DNA of 64,000 nt from Plasmodiophora brassicae. Taxonomy: Eukaryota; Endomyxa: Phytomyxea; Phytomyxea; Plasmodiophorida. Every line of letters starts with the position of its first letter. The stretch's first letter is position 1. The stretch lies in contig CP145422.1 of NCBI GenBank assembly GCA_036867785.1, positions 434,001-498,000 of the forward strand, given 5' to 3'. A program made the position numbers and the translations under genes. The notes beneath the pieces were generated by a model. The model saw only the letters and a program-made list of their open reading frames with translations, made no database searches and had not been told where the DNA came from. Shown in pieces: positions 32,381 through 39,481 of the stretch.

Positions 32381-32954
32381 TTATGTTTCTTCTTCATCCG
32401 TTTCGTCTTCGGTCTCCTGCTCGGCATCGGTGTCGTCCTCAGTGGACGCCTCCTCTTTGATGTCCGGCCGGGGTACGTATGGCTTCTTTCGTATGATCTG
32501 GGCGTTCGTTAGGAAGCGATCTAACCGGGGCAATGGGAATGGCCAGGTAGCGGCATCGTACCTCTGAGTAATGTCGCTCGCAGTAGGCGAGTCGGTAGAC
32601 GCGTTCGGCACAGTTGGGCTCGACGCATCGCATGGCCAGGCGCGGCGCCGCACCGCTGTCGCTGTCACTGGACTCGTCGGCGGACGACGCCTCCGTTGCT
32701 GCTGCATGGATCGCGCGCAGGTGCTCGTCGAAGTGCTTCGCGCAGAGGCCCGTTGCATCGTCTACCTTGTCGAGGCCGCACTCCCGAAACGTGCAACTGT
32801 GCGATAGATGGGCAAGCACCTCGGACGTCGTCCTGCCGGCCGTCTCCACCGGCACCTGCCCGTTCTTCACGCGATACTCGTTATAGTACCCCACGACGCC
32901 TGCGATCTTGTCGTCGATCGTCGACAGCACTCGCTCATGCTGACGGCGGCTCAT
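32381..32954 (-). CDS. C3HC3H zinc-finger protein (INO80D/KANSL2 type)
   Basis: About 169 residues with one intron (32498-32561, phase 0). Two copies of a Cys-rich finger are seen: CTFRECGLDKVDDATGLCAK(H) and CVEPNCAERVYRLAYCERH, each C-x4-C-...-C-x2-H, the pattern of the zf-C3Hc3H family in INO80 subunit D and in KANSL2 of the NSL acetyltransferase complex. The N-terminal helix (DDKIAGVVGYYNEYRVKNGQ) and the very acidic C-terminus (EDDTDAEQETEDETDEEE) suit a chromatin-complex subunit. Which complex it serves cannot be decided here. Confidence 0.6.
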
Positions 32955-33034
32955 CTCGCCGCCAGCGCGTTGCTATTGGCACGCGCCCCCCTCAGACTGG
33001 ATAACCCGAGCAGTGTACTTTCTCCAAATGAATC

Positions 33035-34278
33035 TCAGAAGATCGGGCTGCCGGGCGCAGTGAACTCCTCTCGATCCAGCTTCTTGAACGCGATCAGGCT
33101 GTCGAACAGCCACTTGACGTCGACGGTGCCGGTGGACGGGCCGGCACCGATGCAAACGCTGGCGTCGGCGGGCTTCTGCACGATCTGGGCACCGCACGCC
33201 AGGAACAGCTCCTGGACCGTCTGTTTCGGCGGCTCGACGTCATCGTCGACGAACACCAGCTCGCCAGCGAACATGCCACGGTGGTCGCCGTCGGCATTGG
33301 CCAGCCGTGACGCCTTCCCCGGGAGGTCGTCGAACTCGAACGACTCCGGCGGGAGCCACTTGCCCGCCTGCAGCGATTGCAGGATCCAGTCGCTGGACAG
33401 GATCCAGGCGCCCCTGGCGATGGCGTAGAACACTTTCACGGTTCGGGCCGCCTTGCCGACGACCAGATGCGTGAAATCGACGCTGTCGCATACGGCGTAC
33501 CCGGGCAGGTTCTTGGCGAGGTCCTCGGCGGCGTCCCTCACGAAATCATCGACCTGGGACAGCGCTATCGAGCACTGCTTCTTCGTTGTCGTCTTCCGCC
33601 GTGCCTCCTTCTTGCCCGATGGCTTCGCTTCGTCGTCGGACACCGCTTTGACGTACGGCGCGCGCTTGGGCTCGGGTCTCGCCGCCGCCTCGTCGTCGAC
33701 GCCCGGGCACTGGTTCTCGTCATTCGCTGCGGGTTCGGCATTGCCCTCGGCGGCAGCGCTGCCCTCTGCAGGGCGCTTGCGACTCCCGGCCTGCTTCGAC
33801 GTCGCTTTCCGCTTGCTGTCCGTTGCCGGCTTAGCAGGCGCCGCCCTCTTGTTCGTCGCGCTGGACGCCGCCGCCGTTGCATCGATTATATACTGGTCAG
33901 GGGCCACGACACACGCCTGCTGATGGCATCTAACCCCGGCGGGCGGTCAGTGCAACACCTAGCGAAACGGGACAGATGGGGTTTCGTTTACGCGAGGACC
34001 CATGCAGGCGAGACGACAGACGCGCCGGTGACTTTGGCGCGGCGCAGGACGTTCGCCGCTGTGCCATCTGTACACGACGTTGGTTAGCGCACCTGGCCCC
34101 GATCGCCGCCCCGCGCCCCGGACGTCGCACCCTGCCAGACGACGAACGACACGTTGCTGTCCATGCGCTGCACGACCTCGACGTCCTCGATCTGCTCCAG
34201 CAGGTCCTCCAGGGCGGTGCGCGACCCGGGCCCGGCGCCCTCGTCGTCCGCGACGCAGACCAGGACGCGCGTCGCCAT
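33035..34278 (-). CDS. Microcephalin (MCPH1)-like protein with three BRCT domains
   Basis: Three exons. Exon 1 (start 34276-34278) and exon 2 form an N-terminal BRCT domain: MATRVLVCVADDE, SNVSFVVWQDG, ANVLRRAKVTGASVVSPAW. The linker is long and Lys/Ala/Glu-rich. The C-terminus is a tandem BRCT: VDFTHLVVGKAARTVKVFYA, IARGAWILSSDWILQSLQAG and ELFLACGAQIVQKPADASVC. One N-terminal BRCT plus a C-terminal pair is the microcephalin layout, and the ARGAWILSSDW segment matches it best. MCPH1 reads phosphorylated histone at DNA breaks and controls mitotic entry. Intron 1 has a 63-nt GT-AG fit. The donor of intron 2, near 34005-34013, is uncertain. Confidence 0.7.
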
Positions 34279-34476
34279 GGCGTACGTCCGTACCGTTCGG
34301 GGTCGCCTCGCCAGTCGCCGCGCGCGCTACGAACTGCGCCGAGCGCTGCCGAAGCAATGCGCTGACACCTGATAACGATCTACATAGGTAGTAGCGCGTA
34401 AGTACACGTTCAGCAGGGGTGCCTCCTGCGGTGCACAGAGCAGATGCGGAGACAGGAACGCGCCGATGTGTAATTA

Positions 34477-35601
34477 TCAGAAGGCATGATGGCCCAGGCC
34501 AGGGGCCTCGTGGACGACGACGGGGTCGTGCTCGACGACGTACGGGTCGTGGAGGACCTGGACGGGCTCCTCGTCGACCACGGTCTGGTGGTGCGTTATG
34601 AACGGTTCGTGGACGTGCGTCTCGTCGTAGTGCACGATGGGGACGCTGTCGACGTGCTCGACGGTTTGGAACTCGCCCAGCCCGTGATCGAACAGGTCGT
34701 CGCCGCCCATGAAGTGCCCGTCGTACGCGAGATGCCCGTCGACCATGTCGCCATGGTTGAGGTAATCGTCGTGCAGGCCGTCGTGCAGATGGTACCCTTC
34801 GTGCATGTCCCCGTGCATATGGTGCTCATCGTGAATGCCGTCGTGCACATGCCCATCGTAGTCCCCATGCATCAGATGCCCGTCGTGGAGATCGTCATCC
34901 ATATGGTACCCGTCATGCAGGACGTGCTCGTCGTGCATATCGCCATGCATCATGTGCCCATCGTGCATATCGCCATGCATCATGTGCCCATCGTGCATAT
35001 CGCCATGCATCATGTGCCCATCGTGCATATCGCCATGCATCATGTGCCCATCGTGCATATCGCCATGCATCATGTGCCCATCGTGCATATCGCCATGCAT
35101 CATGTGCCCGTCGTGCATATCGCCATGCATCAGGTGCCCATCGTCCATATCGCCATGCATCATATGCCCATCGTGCATATCGCCGTGCATCAGATGCCCA
35201 TCGTGCATATCGCCATGCATCAGATCGCCATCGTGCATACGGTGGCCATCAATCATGCCGCCGTGCCCGAGGTGCCCGTCGTACGGGATGTGGCCATCCA
35301 CCATGTCGCCATGTACGACGCCGCCTTCGTGCATGAAAGCGTCCCCGTCGTGCAAGGCTTCTTCGTGTGCCAGTTCATGCCCGACAACGCCATGATGGCC
35401 GAGCATCCCGCCATCACCGTGCATATCATGGTGGCCATCGCCGATCACGCCGTGGTGCATATCATGCATGCCGCCAACGACAACGGGTTCGTGCACGCCA
35501 TGATCGAGGTGAAGGTCGTCCTGGAGCACATTAACAGCATGGTGCTGGCCTATCGCGCACCCAGCTAGGGCAACGGCCAGTAACGCAAGCGCACCGCTCA
35601 T
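34477..35601 (-). CDS. Secreted His/Met/Asp decapeptide-repeat protein
   Basis: An intronless frame of 374 residues. A signal peptide (MSGALALLAVALAGCAIGQ) leads into sequence extremely rich in His, Asp, Met and Gly. Its core is at least ten tandem decapeptides of the type MHDGHMMHGD, six of them identical, with degenerate copies on both sides. The His/Met/Asp content suggests binding of copper, zinc or other soft metals, as in His-rich metallophores; no enzymatic domain is seen. The last 65 residues form a distinct, non-repetitive module (HYDETHVHEPFITHHQTVVD, then EEPVQVLHDPYVVEHDPVVV) shared with the gene at 36996. I know of no named family for it. Confidence 0.85.
   Translation of the reverse strand: MSGALALLAVALAGCAIGQHHAVNVLQDDLHLDHGVHEPVVVGGMHDMHHGVIGDGHHDMHGDGGMLGHHGVVGHELAHEEALHDGDAFMHEGGVVHGDMVDGHIPYDGHLGHGGMIDGHRMHDGDLMHGDMHDGHLMHGDMHDGHMMHGDMDDGHLMHGDMHDGHMMHGDMHDGHMMHGDMHDGHMMHGDMHDGHMMHGDMHDGHMMHGDMHDGHMMHGDMHDEHVLHDGYHMDDDLHDGHLMHGDYDGHVHDGIHDEHHMHGDMHEGYHLHDGLHDDYLNHGDMVDGHLAYDGHFMGGDDLFDHGLGEFQTVEHVDSVPIVHYDETHVHEPFITHHQTVVDEEPVQVLHDPYVVEHDPVVVHEAPGLGHHAF
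34930..35240. repeat. 30-bp coding tandem repeat
   Basis: Units such as CATCATGTGCCCATCGTGCA (first 20 of 30 bases) recur about ten times, several of them identical base for base, within the His/Met/Asp protein. Identity at the DNA level, including silent positions, shows recent expansion or homogenisation. Repeat number is likely to vary between strains. Confidence 0.95.
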
Positions 35602-36037
35602 CGGTGAACGCCGACTAAGGTCTCAGTAACGCGAATTCCAACACCGATATCGGTCTGGCTACTTTGACATATCCAGTGACTGGACCGGCCTTCGTGAGTC
35701 ATCATCATCCAGGTTCTGGACGTGAATCACGGTTTTGTCGACGCTGTTAACCTATGTGCCGCCGTGTGACCTCGAAGGTTGCCGGCGTACAGCTGCTACG
35801 TACCTATGTAGGTAGACCACTTTTCCAGGCGGGTATACCCCGTTGACGAAGTGATGCGGGCCGATCGTGAGGGTTTCCGCCCGCGGAGTTTGGACATCTG
35901 CGCAATCCCCGTGAGCCGTGCGTGGCCTGCTGCCGCCTGCCGCGCGCCTGAGCCGAACACGACTTCTGCGGCGGGTCGGCGCGTGTAGCTCAGTTGTCAT
36001 TTTGGGTCGTTGCCCGTGTCGGCTGCAGCAGTAGGGG
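35602..36037. other. Divergent intergenic region
   Basis: This stretch of 436 bases lies between the starts of the His-rich gene (minus) and the ZPR1-like gene (plus). An antisense open frame covers part of it but has no coding bias. It probably holds both promoters. Nothing else was recognised. Confidence 0.5.
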
Positions 36038-36881
36038 ATGGGGTTGCCAGCACGGACGTCGGCGGCGACGGCGGCGGCGGCGGACGGCGCCGGGGCGTCG
36101 ACGCCGATCCGCATCCAGATCGGGCATCAGGAGGTTGCCCGGATCGTTGAGGAGATCGACAACATCTACGCCATGGCGCATTCGGAATGGCTCTGCGCCA
36201 GGCCGATTGCAGGGTTCCTGTGCCTTCAGCTTGGATATGTACTGGGGCACCCCCAAAGCTGTGTACAAGGTCGTTCATTTACAGTTTGTCGATGTGTAGG
36301 AGAATGTTGATGAGCTGGAAGATGCCCTGAATGCGTCGTTTGAGGATTTCATCCGCGTCCTGCCGAATCTCGAGACGGCCATGCTGATGAGCAATGACAA
36401 CAGCGGCGTCGAACAGTTGCACTTCCGTGTTGTTCCCGAACCGCCCCGCGAGCAGTGGACGCCAACGGAGATGACGTATCGGGTCGAAGAGCGCGACCAG
36501 CTGTGGAATGTATTCATGAAGTCGACCGTGGCGCGTATCGAAATTCCTGAGGTAACGCATATACGTTTACAGGTGAGATGTGGTCACGTCGTGTAATACC
36601 GCGATGAACAGATTGGTTTCGAGATTTCCGCCGATGGGCGGCGCCGCATCGACACAATCTGGAACTTCCTGGCAGCGTCCGCTTTCGACCTGGACGCGTA
36701 CATGAATGCAAACGCCGCTACCCAGACGGATGATGAAGCCGAGACGATGCGAGCGTGTGTCGCCAGCCTGGGTGCCCTGCGAGACCTGGAACGACCATGG
36801 ACGATGGTCGTTAACGACCCGAGCGGATCGTCTCGCTTTGTCGACATGACGGGCGTCACGGTCAAGAGACTGGAGCAATAG
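36038..36881 (+). CDS. ZPR1-like protein lacking the zinc-binding cysteines
   Basis: Three exons (introns 36239-36299 and 36552-36611, both phase 0) give about 240 residues. The order of elements follows one ZPR1 module: IVEEIDNIYAMAHSEW where ZPR1 has EIESLCMNCHENG, FEDFIRVLPNLETAMLMS for its IPFFREVIIMSF strand, MKSTVARIEIPEIGFEISAD for the VLKSETCSVEIPEL segment, and ERPWTMVVNDPSGSSRFVD for the closing PFTLIIDDPSGNS motif. None of the CxxC ligands of the ZPR1 finger is present, and only one module is found instead of two. ZPR1 is a chaperone for eEF1A. This may be a diverged, zinc-free relative. The family call rests on spaced motifs only. Confidence 0.5.
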
Positions 36882-36995
36882 ACATCGATGCCAGTGTTCC
36901 CATTGCATGTGTAACTGACTCAAGTAAGCGATTGCTGCTCGAGTCGGAGAGATTGACAGAGGCGAATAGGATTCCCGTTTACTCAGCACGACAGA

Positions 36996-37733
36996 TCACT
37001 GCGGTGGACGGAACGCGAACGGCCGCGACTCTTCCCTGATGACGGGATCGTGACGAACGACGATCGGGGCATACTCGATCTCGACCGGCTCCTGTTCCAC
37101 AACGGTCTGCCGATGCGTCACATCCGGCTGGTGAACCCGCAACTCGGCGTAGTGCTCCACCGGCGTCTCATCAACGTCGATCACAGGCGTAACGTCCATC
37201 ATCGGCTCCCCAGCTGGCGTTGAATGTGCCCAGCCTTCGCCTCCATCTTTTCTGCGGTTGGACGTGCTTGTTCGCGTGTTTGCCTTCTTCCGTCGCATTC
37301 CTTCGTCATCGGCGATCTCTGAGTCATCACCAGCGCCCCTTCGCTGTTCGACCTTTTCGCCAGCGTGTTCATGGTCAGTCGTCGGCCAGCCGTCACCGTG
37401 GCCCTGTCCGCCATCTCGTCTCGCGCCAGCATGCTTTGTCATTCGCTTGTGGCTGTCCATGTCGTCATCGTCGCCAATGAGGTTCGCCGGCAGCGGCTTC
37501 GAATGATGCGGGTGAATCATGGTGATGCCATCGTTCTCGCGGTGCGACGCCCTGTCTGCCATGTCGACGGGCCTGCTGCCTGATCGCGTGTGCCCACCGT
37601 CGTCTTCGTGGTTGTGCCCGTGGGAGTTCGCGTTCGCTGGCAACGTTCGCGAATCGCCGTGTTCATGCCCGGTGGCAATGGTGGCCATCCCGAGGGCGAG
37701 CGCAGCAGCGATCAGCAATGACGACGACGTCAT
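36996..37733 (-). CDS. Secreted protein sharing the C-terminal module of the His-rich gene
   Basis: An intronless gene of about 245 residues. The signal peptide is MTSSSLLIAAALALGMATIA. The mature N-terminus is His-rich (GHEHGDS, SHGHNHEDDGGH, IHPHHSKP), then a polar Lys/Arg/Asp-rich stretch follows. The C-terminus (HYAELRVHQPDVTHRQTVVE, then QEPVEIEYAPIVVRHDPVI) aligns residue by residue with that of the gene at 34477 (HYxE-VHxP-THxQTVV-EPV-P-VV-HDPV). The repeat array is missing, so the shared module, not the repeats, defines the pair. The start is the ATG at 37731-37733; a longer frame begins at GTG. The function is unknown; extracellular metal binding is inferred. Confidence 0.75.
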   Translation of the reverse strand: MTSSSLLIAAALALGMATIATGHEHGDSRTLPANANSHGHNHEDDGGHTRSGSRPVDMADRASHRENDGITMIHPHHSKPLPANLIGDDDDMDSHKRMTKHAGARRDGGQGHGDGWPTTDHEHAGEKVEQRRGAGDDSEIADDEGMRRKKANTRTSTSNRRKDGGEGWAHSTPAGEPMMDVTPVIDVDETPVEHYAELRVHQPDVTHRQTVVEQEPVEIEYAPIVVRHDPVIREESRPFAFRPPQ

Positions 37734-37881
37734 GTTGGGCAAGATCCAGGCGCACACTGCAGCAGTTGGAAATCAGCGACGAAACTCGCACTGAACGTTC
37801 GTTGAGCAACATCACGCTCAGCCGTGGCGGAAGTTGCTGACGGTGACTCACGCCAGCGCACGTGAGTCATCAGCCTGAACC

Positions 37882-38336
37882 ATGCTTCCGCTGTGGCTTG
37901 TAACGCGCCTGGGCCGTTTCGTGTTTCTGACAGCCAACGACAGGTATCAGGCCTGTGAGCAGGAGGTGGACATGAGTCCAAGCGCCTGCAAGTCAGGACG
38001 ATGTGGGCGCTGGAAGCGTCATCGTTCGGAACCCGCGTCAGCCACGGCATCCACCACAACGACTCCAGCACCATTCACTTCGACATTGAGGGTACCCGTT
38101 CTCCGCGGGAGTTGCTTTCGATGTGGGACCGCCAGCGCGGGAACGACGACAATGCGAACATCGCGATGAAGTCGCTGACGTTTGTGACCGGTCGAGTGCA
38201 ATACGCCGCTACGACGACACGTGTCCAGCTCCTGTGGCCCAATGGTCAAGGCGCGTGCCTACGGAGCACGAGATTCCGAGTTCGAATCTCGGCAGGGGCT
38301 GTCCTTTGTTTTGCTGCGTCACGACGTCAGCCGTGA
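37882..38336 (+). CDS. Possible small protein-coding gene running into tRNA-Arg
   Basis: The frame MLPLWLVTRLGRFVFLTAND, joined in phase across a 53-nt GT-AG gap (37944-37996) to MWALEASSFGTRVSHGIHHN and PRELLSMWDRQRGNDDNANI, has the local codon bias up to about 38220. It has no stop before tRNA-Arg and stays open through the tRNA to 38336. The real 3' end may be an unseen splice, or the gene may be broken. No family is recognised; the N-terminus could be a mitochondrial leader. Confidence 0.3.
38228..38300 (+). tRNA. tRNA-Arg (anticodon ACG)
   Basis: A 73-nt cloverleaf: acceptor GCTCCTG pairing with CAGGGGC (one G-U pair), D arm GCCCAATGGTCAAGGC, anticodon stem CGTGC/GCACG around the loop CTACGGA (ACG, read as inosine-CG), and T arm CCGAG-TTCGAAT-CTCGG. 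No intron. The sequence following it (GTCCTTTGTTTTG) offers a Pol III stop. Confidence 0.92.
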
Positions 38337-38414
38337 AGATATTCCTGTCTACCTACAACAGTCGGCGGGAACTTCACGTCGTGCAGTGTGCCGCGGGTGC
38401 GTCACCCGAACCAA

Positions 38415-38705
38415 ATGTTACATTTCATGTTCTTGTTGCTCCTTGGGTCCTGCTTGCACGGCTTCTCGGCGGGCGGCACGTTCGTCCGGTCGAAGTACCT
38501 CGACATGCTGTTCGTGCAGACGTACGACGTGGAGTCGTATCCGAGAACGACGCCTCGTGGCGGCTCCTTGGCTCGCGTCACCAAACTTCCCGCGCTATGC
38601 GATCCCGCCAGCGGCGTCCCGCTGCTCGTGTCTTGGTCGCGTTGGCGATTCGATCCGCGATTGAAGAACGCCCGCGCCCCAAACTCTTGTCGCGCTGTCC
38701 AGAAT
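38415..38705 (+). CDS. Possible secreted-protein exon
   Basis: The frame starts MLHFMFLLLLGSCLHGFSAG, a good signal peptide, then continues TFVRSKYLDMLFVQTYDVES with strongly GC-rich third positions. The bias fades after about 38580, and the open frame then runs over the opposite-strand gene. The 3' boundary and any splicing are unresolved, so the end given is arbitrary. No family is recognised. Confidence 0.25.
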
Positions 38706-39263
38706 CTATTCAGGGTACGAGTGCGGCATTCGGTGACCCGTCTGACCTTCTGTGAACGCCGACGCTGCGTTGGACGAGCTTGTGTACTTGGTGCGTTCAT
38801 CGCCCAGGACGATCGCCTGCCCCTTCTGCGGCATGTGCCCTGCATGGGTGGACCCGCCGTCGGTCCGCTTCGTGAGGAACACGCTGGGCGTCGCATTGCT
38901 GGTCGTTGTGAAATCCGGTTTCTCCTGCCACGGCAGGTGGGATTGCTGCAGGGCCTCCCTGCTCTTCTTTGCCGCCAGAGCCCCGCTGTCACCTTGGCCC
39001 TGCTGCGCCGTCAGCATGGCGCTTGCCGCAACGAACGGGCGATGGTGAGGGGACGCAATCGAATCCGCCGAGTAATCCGTCTTCGGCTCGGCGCCTAACC
39101 GCACTTGCGACACCGCCGAGCTGTGGCACGCCGCGACCCGATGGTCACCTTTCGACAGCGGCGTGAAGCTCGACCTGGAGTTCGTCGTGTACGCGCGGGG
39201 CGCATACCCGAAACAGATGCTCGTCTTATTGGCGTCGGCCTTCTGCGCGCCCGGTGGCGACAT
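38706..39263 (-). CDS. Axonemal-protein-like small protein
   Basis: A frame of about 185 residues from the ATG at 39261-39263 (MSPPGAQKADANKTSICFGY). Third positions are strongly GC-rich along the whole frame, which marks it as the real strand over longer antisense frames. The protein has few hydrophobic residues and shows spaced motifs such as PRAYTTNSRSSF, PKTDYSADSIASPHHRPF, KPDFTTTSNATPSVF and RTKYTSSSNAASAF. This style, short aromatic anchors in polar linkers, is typical of proteins lining the inside of ciliary doublet microtubules, but no single family is matched. If correct, the organism has a flagellate stage. Confidence 0.45.
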   Translation of the reverse strand: MSPPGAQKADANKTSICFGYAPRAYTTNSRSSFTPLSKGDHRVAACHSSAVSQVRLGAEPKTDYSADSIASPHHRPFVAASAMLTAQQGQGDSGALAAKKSREALQQSHLPWQEKPDFTTTSNATPSVFLTKRTDGGSTHAGHMPQKGQAIVLGDERTKYTSSSNAASAFTEGQTGHRMPHSYPE

Positions 39264-39481
39264 GTCGCCGCCCCTAGAGCACCTTTTAACGCCGTACACT
39301 ACCCCATGATCCCGCCAAATATCGCTCGTACCTTGCCCGATCCACTCGCAGTTAAACGCTATTGGCAAACCGCGACCCCCTGCCCCTGAGTCGTGTTTCC
39401 AGACAGGTTGCTGACCGCATCAACGTGCTGCGGCTAATGTCGGTGTTCTATTACGCTAGGTACGACGTTCGACGTGGTGGC

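Noticed and set aside
34930-35240. Regular 30-bp repeats as a possible CRISPR array
   Set aside because: The units are contiguous and without unique spacers, coding, and in a eukaryotic genome.
34486-35568. A 360-codon plus-strand frame with VHIAMHHVPI repeats
   Set aside because: It is the complement of the decapeptide array. The reverse strand has the signal peptide and the module shared with the gene at 36996.
38752-39048. Plus-strand Cys-rich frame (CPFCGMCPAW) as a zinc protein
   Set aside because: The opposite strand has uniform GC-rich third positions over the whole stretch and a better protein; the cysteines come from antisense of Gly/Ala/Gln codons.
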